Below are positions 1-6,057 of a stretch of DNA of 38,939 nt, piece after piece; position 1 is the first letter of the stretch; each line of letters begins with the position of its first letter. The notes beneath the pieces were generated by a model, which saw only the letters and a list, made by a program, of their open reading frames with translations, was not told the origin of the DNA and made no database searches. The position numbers and the translations under genes are program-made. Origin of the DNA: Streptomyces althioticus (GTDB lineage: Bacteria; Actinomycetota; Actinomycetes; Streptomycetales; Streptomycetaceae); the NCBI GenBank assembly GCA_014649355.1, contig BMSW01000036.1, positions 1 to 38,939 on the forward strand, in the 5' to 3' direction.

Positions 1-60
1 GGCATCGGCGGCCACCCACCAGCCAGCCGCGTCACCAACCTGCCCGGTCAGCACAGCTAG
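1..60 (+). mobile_element. IS481-like transposase, C-terminal end only
   Basis: Frame 1 reads GIGGHPPASRVTNLPGQHS and stops with TAG at 58-60. Tails of the form '(A/I)xGxPPASRVxNLxGQ(Y/H)S' are, from memory, the extreme C-terminus of Streptomyces IS481-family (DDE/rve) transposases; the catalytic core would lie upstream of the window. The minus-strand tail at the right edge is homologous (12 of 19 residues). No terminal inverted repeat follows the stop codon: after the inserted MITE the next sequence is permease coding DNA, so the 3' end of this element seems lost. The family assignment rests on 19 residues. Confidence 0.6.
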
Positions 61-284
61 GGCCTGTCCGGCGGATCAAGGCGGGGGAACGCGCGTGCCA
101 TGCCACCCAGGTGAGCGGCGTCCGGTGCGTCCAACTGCTTGGCGGAAGGGGGCGTCGACGCGATAGGGTCCTCCCGCGCGAGTGAAGCCGAGCGCGGGGA
201 GTCGACGACCGACGACAACGCCGCCGGCTCAGGGGAGCGGGGGCGTGCCAGGCCGGGTCCCGGCAATGATCCGCCGGACAGGCC
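61..284. mobile_element. Non-coding MITE with 18-bp TIRs and CTAG duplication
   Basis: Perfect 18-bp terminal inverted repeats lie at 61-78 (GGCCTGTCCGGCGGATCA) and 267-284 (its reverse complement). They are flanked by identical CTAG tetranucleotides at 57-60 and 285-288, the expected target-site duplication. CTAG fits the YTAR duplication of the IS5 group. The 188-bp interior has no convincing coding frame, so the element must be mobilised in trans. Very similar short repeats occur in many Streptomyces genomes, from memory. The duplicated CTAG supplies the TAG of the transposase fragment on the left and, on the other strand, the TAG of the permease on the right. Confidence 0.85.
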
Positions 285-1706
285 CTAGTCCCGGCCCGCC
301 CGCGCCAGCGCCGAACGCCGGTACGAGTAGCAGAAGTACACGACCAGGCCGACCGCGAACCACACCGCGAACCGCACCCAGGTCTGCCACTGCAGGAACG
401 TGATCAGCCAGATCGAGAACATCACGCCCACCGCGGGCACCACCGGCATGAACGGCGTGCGGAAGGAGCGCGGCAGCTCCGGCTGCCGGTAGCGCAGCAC
501 GATCACCGCCGTGCACACCACCACGAACGCCAGCAGGATGCCGATGTTGGTCAGCTCGGCCGCCTCGCCGATCGGGAGGAACCCGGCGATGGCGGCCGAC
601 GCCACCCCCACGATCCAGGTGACCCGCGTCGGCACGTGCCGCGTCGGGTGGGTCTTCGCGAACCAGCGCGGCAGCAGCCCGTCCCGCGACATCGCGAACC
701 ACACCCGGGTCACGCCCAGCATGAACGTGAACATCACCGTGAGGATGCCGATGATCGCGCCCACCGCGATCACGTCCGCCAGCCCGGTCAGCCCCACCGA
801 CTTGAACGCCGTGGAGAAGCCGCTCTCCGGGTCGATGTCCCGGAAGTCCTGCATGCCCGTCAGCACCAGACAGGCCGCCACGTACAGCACCATCGAGATG
901 ATCAGCGAGTAGACGATCGCCTTCGGCATGTGGCGCTGCGCGTCCTTGGACTCCTCCGCCGCCGTCGACATGGCGTCGCAGCCGAACACCGCGAAGAACA
1001 CCGTCGCCGCACCCGTGAACGCCCCGCCGACGCCGAACGGGAAGAACGGCTCGTAGTGCGCCGCACGGATGTGGAACACCCCGACGCCGATGACCAGCAG
1101 CACGACCGCCACCTTCAGCACCACGACGACCGTCTCGAAGCGCGCCGCGTTCTTGATGCCGAGGTTCAGCAGCGCCGCGATCAACAGACACAGCAGCGCC
1201 GCGAACAGATCGACCCGGTGCCCGTCCCCGGTGCCGGGCGCGCCCAGCATCCAGGCCGGGAGGTCCGCGCCCATCTCGTTCACCAGGAAGCTGAAGTAGC
1301 CGGAGATGCCGATGCCGACCACCGCGACGATCGCCGTGTACTCCAGCAGCAGGTCCCAGCCGATGAACCAGCCCGCCAGCTCGCCCAGCACCGCGTACCC
1401 GTACGTGTAGGCCGACCCCGCCTTCGGGATCATCCCCGCGAACTCCGCGTACGACAGCGCCGCCGCCGCGCTCGCCACGCCCGCGATCAGGAAGGACAGC
1501 AGCACCGCGGGTCCGGCCGTGCCGTTCGCGACCGTCCCCGCGAGCGTGAAGATGCCCGCGCCGATGATGCCGCCCACGCCGATCGCGGTGAGCTGCCACA
1601 GGCCCAGGGTGCGCTCCAGCCGCGGACCCCGGCCGACCTCCGTCTCCTCGATGTGCTCGATCGGTTTGCGGCGGAGAACTCCCTCGCCCGCCCGGAGACC
1701 GGCCAT
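285..1706 (-). CDS. APC-superfamily amino acid permease (CAT type)
   Basis: This is a 473-aa multispanning membrane protein of the amino acid/polyamine/organocation superfamily, probably of the cationic amino acid transporter branch. The first helix holds the family signature 'GVGGIIGAGIFTLAG', followed by 'AGPAVLLSFLIAGVASAAAALSYAEF' in helix 2. About 12 hydrophobic segments run to the C-terminus, consistent with a proton- or exchange-driven importer. The start was set at the ATG preceded by GAGGTGAGG; an in-frame ATG at 1751, also with a purine-rich site, would add 15 residues. The universal stress protein gene lies 108 bp upstream on the same strand, so co-transcription is possible. The TAG stop lies in the MITE's right CTAG duplication. 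The substrate cannot be read from the sequence. Confidence 0.9.
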   Translation of the reverse strand: MAGLRAGEGVLRRKPIEHIEETEVGRGPRLERTLGLWQLTAIGVGGIIGAGIFTLAGTVANGTAGPAVLLSFLIAGVASAAAALSYAEFAGMIPKAGSAYTYGYAVLGELAGWFIGWDLLLEYTAIVAVVGIGISGYFSFLVNEMGADLPAWMLGAPGTGDGHRVDLFAALLCLLIAALLNLGIKNAARFETVVVVLKVAVVLLVIGVGVFHIRAAHYEPFFPFGVGGAFTGAATVFFAVFGCDAMSTAAEESKDAQRHMPKAIVYSLIISMVLYVAACLVLTGMQDFRDIDPESGFSTAFKSVGLTGLADVIAVGAIIGILTVMFTFMLGVTRVWFAMSRDGLLPRWFAKTHPTRHVPTRVTWIVGVASAAIAGFLPIGEAAELTNIGILLAFVVVCTAVIVLRYRQPELPRSFRTPFMPVVPAVGVMFSIWLITFLQWQTWVRFAVWFAVGLVVYFCYSYRRSALARAGRD

Positions 1707-1814
1707 GCGCCTCACCTCTTCGCGTCCGGCAAGCGTCCGACGAGGGCTCATGATCCCCTCGTGACACCGCCGACGGAAGACACCACGCGAGTCGCGTGGC
1801 CCGCCTTCACCGGA

Positions 1815-2276
1815 CTACGGCACCACCGTCACCGGCCAGCGCCCGGCCTTCACCAGCCGCACCGCCACGGAACCGATGAAGCGGTGCCCCGCCTGCTCCG
1901 ACGCGCCCACCACCACCGCGTCCGCCGTCAGGTCGTCCGCCGCCTTCACCAGGCCGTTGTAGGGGTCGCCCCGGAAGGTGTGGAACTCCCAGCGCATGTC
2001 GAAGATCCCCTTGATGCGCTCCATCGACTCCCGGATGTGCGCCGCCAGGTCCTGCGCTATCTCCTCCGTCGTGTCCGCCACCGGCGCGCCGAGGGCCGCC
2101 CCGCCCGCCAGCACCGGCTGCACGTACACGATGGCGAGCAGGGCGCCCTGACGCCGCGCCAAGCCCGCCGCGTACGCCGCCGCGCGCAGCGACGAGTCGG
2201 AGCCGTCCACGCCGGCCACGATCACCTTGGGGCCGTCCGTGCCCCGCTCGAACCGATGGGACTGCTGTTCCGTCAC
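1815..2276 (-). CDS. Universal stress protein (UspA family)
   Basis: This is a 153-aa single-domain Usp protein. It has the N-terminal 'VIVAGVDGSDSSLRAAAYA' strand-turn-helix, a central 'FRGDPYNGLVKAADDLTADAVVVGAS', and the C-terminal 'GHRFIGSVAVRLVKAGRWPVTVVP'. The last motif resembles the ATP-binding G-2x-G-9x-G-S/T loop, but the glycine run is shortened to GASEQAGHRFIGS, so nucleotide binding is uncertain. The start is GTG without a strong ribosome site. It probably heads a transcript running into the permease. A cytoplasmic stress or energy-sensing role is known for the family, but the partner is unknown. Confidence 0.9.
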   Translation of the reverse strand: MTEQQSHRFERGTDGPKVIVAGVDGSDSSLRAAAYAAGLARRQGALLAIVYVQPVLAGGAALGAPVADTTEEIAQDLAAHIRESMERIKGIFDMRWEFHTFRGDPYNGLVKAADDLTADAVVVGASEQAGHRFIGSVAVRLVKAGRWPVTVVP

Positions 2277-2299
2277 GACCGCGAGGTTATCGGAGAGCC

Positions 2300-2311
2300 G
2301 TCCGGCCGGAC
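2300..2311. promoter_or_regulatory. Palindrome in USP/deacetylase divergent promoter region
   Basis: GTCCGGCCGGAC is a perfect 12-bp palindrome in the 147-bp region between the two divergent starts at 2276 and 2424. A second perfect 12-bp palindrome, GACTCATGAGTC at 2412-2423, abuts the deacetylase ATG where a ribosome site would be expected. Either could be an operator; no known consensus is matched. Confidence 0.25.
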
Positions 2312-2423
2312 ACGGCGCGGTCCCCGGAAAACTCCGCCATATGCTGCGCCGATCAGGTGAAACCGTGCCGCCGCACCGGTGTCGTGGCGCTGCGCCGGAC
2401 CTCCGCGGGGCGACTCATGAGTC

Positions 2424-3263
2424 ATGCAGAAGGATCACTTGCTCACCCGGCGCCGGGCGTTGCTCGCCGGTGCCGCCACGCTGGGCGCGGCAGGCGTCGC
2501 CGCGGCGCTCGCGCCGGGGACCGGGAGCCGGGGCGCCCCCGCCTCGCCGCCCGCCGCCGGGGCGCCCGCGGCCCGCCGCCCGCTCAGGCCTTCCGAGTAC
2601 CGGCTGAGGCCGCTGACCGGCTACGGCCCCCCGCGCACCCCGCCGGGCGGGACCCCGGTGCGCAAGGAGCCGCTGCTGAAGGTCCCGGACGACGGCCGCA
2701 CCGTCGTGCTCACCTTCGACGACGGGCCCGACCCCCGCTACACCCCCGACATCCTCGACACCCTGGCCCGGCACGAGGTGCGCGCCATGTTCTTCGTGTG
2801 CGGCGAGATGGCCGGCTACAACCCCGGTCTGCTGGCCCGCATGGCCGACGAGGGCCACGTCGTCGGCAACCACACCTGGTCGCACCCCCTGCTGACGAAG
2901 CTCCGCCGCCGCACCGTCCGCTCCGAGATGGAACGCACCAGCGACGTCGTCGAGAAGCACTACGGCTCCCGCCCCGAGTGGTTCCGCGCCCCGTACGGCG
3001 CCTGGAACCGGGCCACCTTCGAGCTCGGCGCCGAACTGGGCATGGAGCCGCTCGCCTGGACCGTCGACACCCTCGACTGGACCGAGCCCGGCGCCCGCAC
3101 CATCGTCGGCCGGGTCGAGGACGGCGCCGCCCCCGGCGTCGTGGTGCTCTCCCACGACGCCGGGGGCAACCGCTCGCAGACCGTGAAGGCCCTGCGCTCC
3201 TACCTGCCGCACCTGCTGGACTCCGGCTACCACGTCACCGTGCCCCGCCGCGAGTACGTCTGA
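2424..3263 (+). CDS. Secreted polysaccharide deacetylase (NodB/CE4)
   Basis: This is a 279-aa exported carbohydrate esterase family 4 enzyme that likely removes N-acetyl groups from peptidoglycan, chitin or another surface glycan. The N-terminus (LTRRRALLAGAATLG) looks like a Tat signal, then a Pro/Ala-rich linker to about residue 60. The NodB domain has all motifs: TFDDGPD (base Asp99, metal Asp100), HTWSH (metal His150 and His154), RAPYGAWN, DTLDW and a C-terminal VVLSHDAGG. No Shine-Dalgarno precedes the ATG; a TTG at 2439 with AAGGA four bases upstream would give an equally good signal peptide starting at LTRRR. It is convergent with the sortase, sharing the terminator at 3271-3306. Confidence 0.92.
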   Translation: MQKDHLLTRRRALLAGAATLGAAGVAAALAPGTGSRGAPASPPAAGAPAARRPLRPSEYRLRPLTGYGPPRTPPGGTPVRKEPLLKVPDDGRTVVLTFDDGPDPRYTPDILDTLARHEVRAMFFVCGEMAGYNPGLLARMADEGHVVGNHTWSHPLLTKLRRRTVRSEMERTSDVVEKHYGSRPEWFRAPYGAWNRATFELGAELGMEPLAWTVDTLDWTEPGARTIVGRVEDGAAPGVVVLSHDAGGNRSQTVKALRSYLPHLLDSGYHVTVPRREYV

Positions 3264-3270
3264 GAACGGC

Positions 3271-3306
3271 GGAGCCGCCCCCGCCGGGAAGGGCGGGGGC
3301 GGCTCC
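3271..3306. terminator. Bidirectional terminator, 15-bp perfect stem
   Basis: The arms are GGAGCCGCCCCCGCC (3271-3285) and its exact complement (3292-3306), with a 6-nt loop. It lies between convergent deacetylase and sortase genes and should terminate both. No U-tract is present, as is common in Streptomyces. Confidence 0.85.
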
Positions 3307-3315
3307 GACGACGGC

Positions 3316-3981
3316 TCAGCGGACCTCGGCCAGGCGGGCGAAGACGACCACGTTGCCGTCGTAGCCGTCCTGCTGGGTGAAGCCGCCCCCGCAGGTGATG
3401 ACCCGCAGCTCGGCCGCGCCCTTGGACGCGTAGACCCGGTCGCCGGGGAAGTCGTTCTTCGAGAACACCTCCACGCCGTAGACCTCGAACACGGCGGTCC
3501 TGCCGTCCTTGCGGGCGACCTCGACCCGGTTGCCCTTCTTCAGCGCGCCCAGACCGTAGAACACGGCCGGGCCCTGCGCGTTGTCCACGTGCCCGACCAC
3601 GACCGACGTGCCCTTCTCACCCGGCGTGACCGCGCCGGTGAACCAGCCCGCCAGGTTCGGGTCCTCGGGCGGCGGCGCGTCCACCCAGCCCTCCGTGTCC
3701 AGACCCACCGGCACGATCGGCGCGTCCACCTGGATCGCCGGGATCCGCACCCGGTCCGGCACCGCGTACGGCAGCGCCGGCAGCGCGCCGACGGCGACAC
3801 CGGGGGTCGCGCTGTCCGCGGCGGCCGCACCGGCCGGCTGCGGCGGGCCCACGTCGAACTCCCCGGAGCCGTTACGGAGCAGCGCGAGGCCGGTGAGCAG
3901 GACCAGCGCTATCACGCCCCACGGGGCGCGCCTCCTCGGCCGCGCCTCCTCTTCGGCTTCGGCCGGCTCGAAAGCTGACAT
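3316..3981 (-). CDS. Class F sortase
   Basis: This is a 221-aa membrane-bound transpeptidase. It has a short acidic/basic cytoplasmic N-terminus, one transmembrane helix at about residues 20-35, a Pro/Ala linker, then the sortase barrel from about residue 73 (PDRVRIPAIQVDAPIVPVG). The catalytic His131 is in VVVGHVD and Cys197 in VITCGGG. The usual third catalytic Arg is not obvious: the segment after Cys reads FTQQDGYDGNVVVFARL, with Arg216 the only candidate. GAGGGGAAGG precedes the ATG. Class F sortases attach proteins to the envelope, but substrates in streptomycetes are poorly defined. The divergent neighbour at 4318, with a C-terminal membrane anchor, is the obvious candidate partner. 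Confidence 0.88.
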   Translation of the reverse strand: MSAFEPAEAEEEARPRRRAPWGVIALVLLTGLALLRNGSGEFDVGPPQPAGAAAADSATPGVAVGALPALPYAVPDRVRIPAIQVDAPIVPVGLDTEGWVDAPPPEDPNLAGWFTGAVTPGEKGTSVVVGHVDNAQGPAVFYGLGALKKGNRVEVARKDGRTAVFEVYGVEVFSKNDFPGDRVYASKGAAELRVITCGGGFTQQDGYDGNVVVFARLAEVR

Positions 3982-4317
3982 TCGCCTTCCCCTCTCGACA
4001 CGGCCGTCGCCGTGTCACTCGCGCATGACGTGAACGCTAAGCGGAGGGTGCGCCACCGGCGACGGGACGGCGGCGAACGGGTGGCCCCCGGGCGGGCGGC
4101 GTGCGCCATCCGAGGAGATCCCGGACGAAGATCCTCTGACGGTCCGTGACCTGCGGTGATGTCCTCGCCCGCGCAGGAGGCGCGGGGGCGGCCCTCAACC
4201 GTACGGACCATTCCCGAAATGCGGGGCGGCGCAGGGCAACTGAGGGTCTATCCGGGAGGCGCTTTCTCGCCGATCGGACCGGGGACGGGACCCGGGGCGT
4301 CTCCCGCGGAGGATCAC
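3982..4317. promoter_or_regulatory. Divergent control region, sortase and surface protein
   Basis: This is a 336-bp region without a credible gene. It has an 8-bp inverted repeat GACACGGC/GCCGTGTC (3997-4016, 4-nt loop) just upstream of the sortase ribosome site, and a 7-bp hairpin CCCGCGC/GCGCGGG (4168-4186). A GGAGGA Shine-Dalgarno at 4308-4313 precedes the ATG at 4318. The promoter hexamers are not clear. Confidence 0.4.
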
Positions 4318-4815
4318 ATGCGCAAGACACGTGCCCTTGCGGCCGCCGGAGCCGCGGTCGCCGTTCTCGGGGTCGCCGCCCCGGTGGCCGTCGCGGACGG
4401 CGGCCGGGTGGCCAACCCGTCCAACATCGTCGCGATGCCCGGCGTCATCGCCCGGGGCGGCCAGCTCACCGTCACCGTCGACGGCTGCCCCAACGGCGGC
4501 CACGCCACCTCGGACGCCTTCCAGCGGACCAACCTGACGCCCGTCAACAACCGCAACGACACGGCCAGGGGCACCGCCACCATCGACGAGAACGCCCGTC
4601 CCGGTTCCTACGACATCACCGTCCACTGCTCCGGGCGCAGCCTGACCCGGCCGCACGCCTTCACCGTCATCGGCGGTGTCCGCGGCGGCATCGGCGGCAG
4701 CAGCACCACCGGCGCGACCCCCACCGACATGGCGATCGGCGGATCGCTGGTGGCCGCCGCGGTCGCCGGCAGCGGCTTCTTCTGGATGCGCCGCCGCGCC
4801 GAGAAGCGGATCTGA
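4318..4815 (+). CDS. Exported protein with C-terminal membrane anchor
   Basis: This is a 165-aa protein. A Sec signal peptide covers residues 1-28 (MRKTRALAAAGAAVAVLGVA, cleavage after AVA). A small beta-rich domain with two cysteines follows (VDGCPNGG and TVHCSGRS), then a Gly/Ser/Thr linker (GGIGGSSTTGATPTD), a hydrophobic stretch (MAIGGSLVAAAVAGSGFFW) and a basic tail MRRRAEKRI. The tail layout imitates a cell-wall sorting signal, but there is no LPXTG or LAXTG; the nearest sequence is TTGATPTD. Being divergent from a class F sortase, it may be that enzyme's substrate or simply a tail-anchored partner. The start was chosen by GGAGGA four bases upstream. The function is unknown. Confidence 0.8.
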   Translation: MRKTRALAAAGAAVAVLGVAAPVAVADGGRVANPSNIVAMPGVIARGGQLTVTVDGCPNGGHATSDAFQRTNLTPVNNRNDTARGTATIDENARPGSYDITVHCSGRSLTRPHAFTVIGGVRGGIGGSSTTGATPTDMAIGGSLVAAAVAGSGFFWMRRRAEKRI

Positions 4816-4892
4816 GGCGCTGTTCGCCTCTGTCTCCCGTTCGGCACGTGCCCGAAGCCCGCGCCCCGGACCCTGACGGTGTCCGGGGCGCG
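4814..4892 (+). terminator. Tandem hairpins after surface protein gene
   Basis: The first hairpin is GAGGCG/CGCCTC (4814-4830), beginning at the stop codon. The second is a 12-bp perfect stem CGCGCCCCGGAC (4860-4871) / GTCCGGGGCGCG (4881-4892) with a 9-nt loop. They lie between convergent genes, so they may act in both directions. Confidence 0.75.
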
Positions 4893-4911
4893 GCCGTGTG
4901 CGCGGGGCGGG

Positions 4912-5895
4912 TCAGATCCAGCCGCGGCGGGTGGCCTCCATCGCGAGCTGGAAGCGCGTCTGCGCGCCGAAGCGCCGCAGCAGCTTGGTGATGTGCCGCT
5001 GCACCGTGCGCTCGCTCCAGCCGAGGGACCGCCCCGCCGCCTTGTCGGTGGCCCCCGACGCCAGCAGGGTCAGCAGCTTCTCCTCGTCCGGCGACAGCCG
5101 CTCCGGCAGGCCCCCCACCACGGGCGGCACCGACGGGCGGATCTGCACGCTGCGTTCCCACACCGCCTCGAACAGGGCGGCCAGCGCGTCCAGCAGGGGA
5201 GAGGGGTGGACGACGTACGAGGCGGTGACCGAGTCGTCGCCGGGGCGCAGCAGGGGGAGCATGGCGACCCGGTCGTCGCAGATCGCGAGCTTGGTCGGCA
5301 GCCCCGTGGCGATGCGCGCCTGTTCCCCCAGCCGTATCCCCGTCGTCACGTCCTCCAGCCAGCCCGGCATCTCCAGCACCGAACTGTCGTACAGCACGCG
5401 GTACTTCACACCCCGGGAGAGCAGTTCCAGCTCGACCGGGTTGGGTTCGCGGTGCCCGGCGGCCGCCGCGTACGGGGGGCAGTCGAAACCGCGCACCTGC
5501 GTGCGGCTGGCCCGCTGCATCTGCGTCCAGGCGCGGTTCACCTCGTCCCGGCCGGAGACGACCTCGACCAGGTCTCCAGGGTGCGCGAAGTTGCTGCCCG
5601 CCCGGTACAGCGACATCAGGTCCGCGACCTGGGAGCGCACGCCGTTCAACGCCTGCTCCCTCTCCCGCAGCACGGCCTCCAGCGCGCTGTCGGGCGGCGC
5701 CGCCGCGTAGCGGACGGGCCGTTCCCGTCCGGCCGAGGCGAGCCCGAGGTCCACCAGTGAGCGCAGCACCCGCGCGGCCGCCCGCGGGGTGAGACCGCAG
5801 TCGGCCGCCAGCTCCGCCGCCGTGGCCCGGGTCCTGCGGATCAGAGCGTCGTACACCGCCTCGTCACGCTCGTCCAGACCGATCGGTTCCAGCAC
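4912..5895 (-). CDS. TrmB-like / LuxR-type transcription regulator
   Basis: This is a 327-aa DNA-binding regulator with two helix-turn-helix regions. The N-terminal winged HTH (DEAVYDALIRRTRATAAELA...) resembles TrmB/ArsR. The middle section (about 100-245) resembles the phospholipase-D-like effector part of TrmB proteins (GRDEVNRAW, GVKYRVLYDSSVLEMPG). The C-terminus is a LuxR/GerE HTH (LSPDEEKLLTLLASGATDKAAGRSLGWSERTVQRHITKLL). The start is the GTG giving MLEPIGLDE, typical of the family and preceded by GGAGG nine bases upstream; an ATG at 5934 would add 13 residues. It is divergent from the S8 protease, which it probably controls. The ligand is unknown. Confidence 0.85.
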   Translation of the reverse strand: MLEPIGLDERDEAVYDALIRRTRATAAELAADCGLTPRAAARVLRSLVDLGLASAGRERPVRYAAAPPDSALEAVLREREQALNGVRSQVADLMSLYRAGSNFAHPGDLVEVVSGRDEVNRAWTQMQRASRTQVRGFDCPPYAAAAGHREPNPVELELLSRGVKYRVLYDSSVLEMPGWLEDVTTGIRLGEQARIATGLPTKLAICDDRVAMLPLLRPGDDSVTASYVVHPSPLLDALAALFEAVWERSVQIRPSVPPVVGGLPERLSPDEEKLLTLLASGATDKAAGRSLGWSERTVQRHITKLLRRFGAQTRFQLAMEATRRGWI

Positions 5896-5960
5896 GCTCC
5901 CGCCCCTCCGTCCGCTGTCGTCTTCCCGTCGCATGACGGGAAGTCGCCGCCGGTCGATCT

Positions 5961-5990
5961 TGTCAGGCGTCCGCGGCGGATGTCAGCGTT
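5961..5990. promoter_or_regulatory. Phased direct repeat in regulator/protease gap
   Basis: TGTCAG occurs at 5961-5966 and 5981-5986, starts exactly 20 bp apart (two helical turns), in the 162-bp region between the divergent regulator and protease genes. The flanking bases are also alike (TGTCAGGCGT and TGTCAGCGTT). The position suits a site for the LuxR-type regulator; this is inference. Confidence 0.35.
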
Positions 5991-6057
5991 CGACGAGCTT
6001 CGTGACCCGCTCCCCCCGTTCCCCGGCGCACCTCGCGCCACAAGAAGGAGTGCCCCC

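Noticed and set aside
61..284. Small protein gene within the MITE (69 codons, minus strand)
   Set aside because: The frame reads through both terminal repeats without a ribosome site or domain; the element is better explained as non-coding.
2412..2423. GACTCATGAGTC palindrome as an established operator
   Set aside because: It is short, alone and overlaps the expected ribosome-binding position; listed only as a possible site.
4156..4317. In-frame upstream extension of the surface protein gene
   Set aside because: GGAGGA and a perfect signal peptide begin at 4318; the extension would bury the signal peptide.
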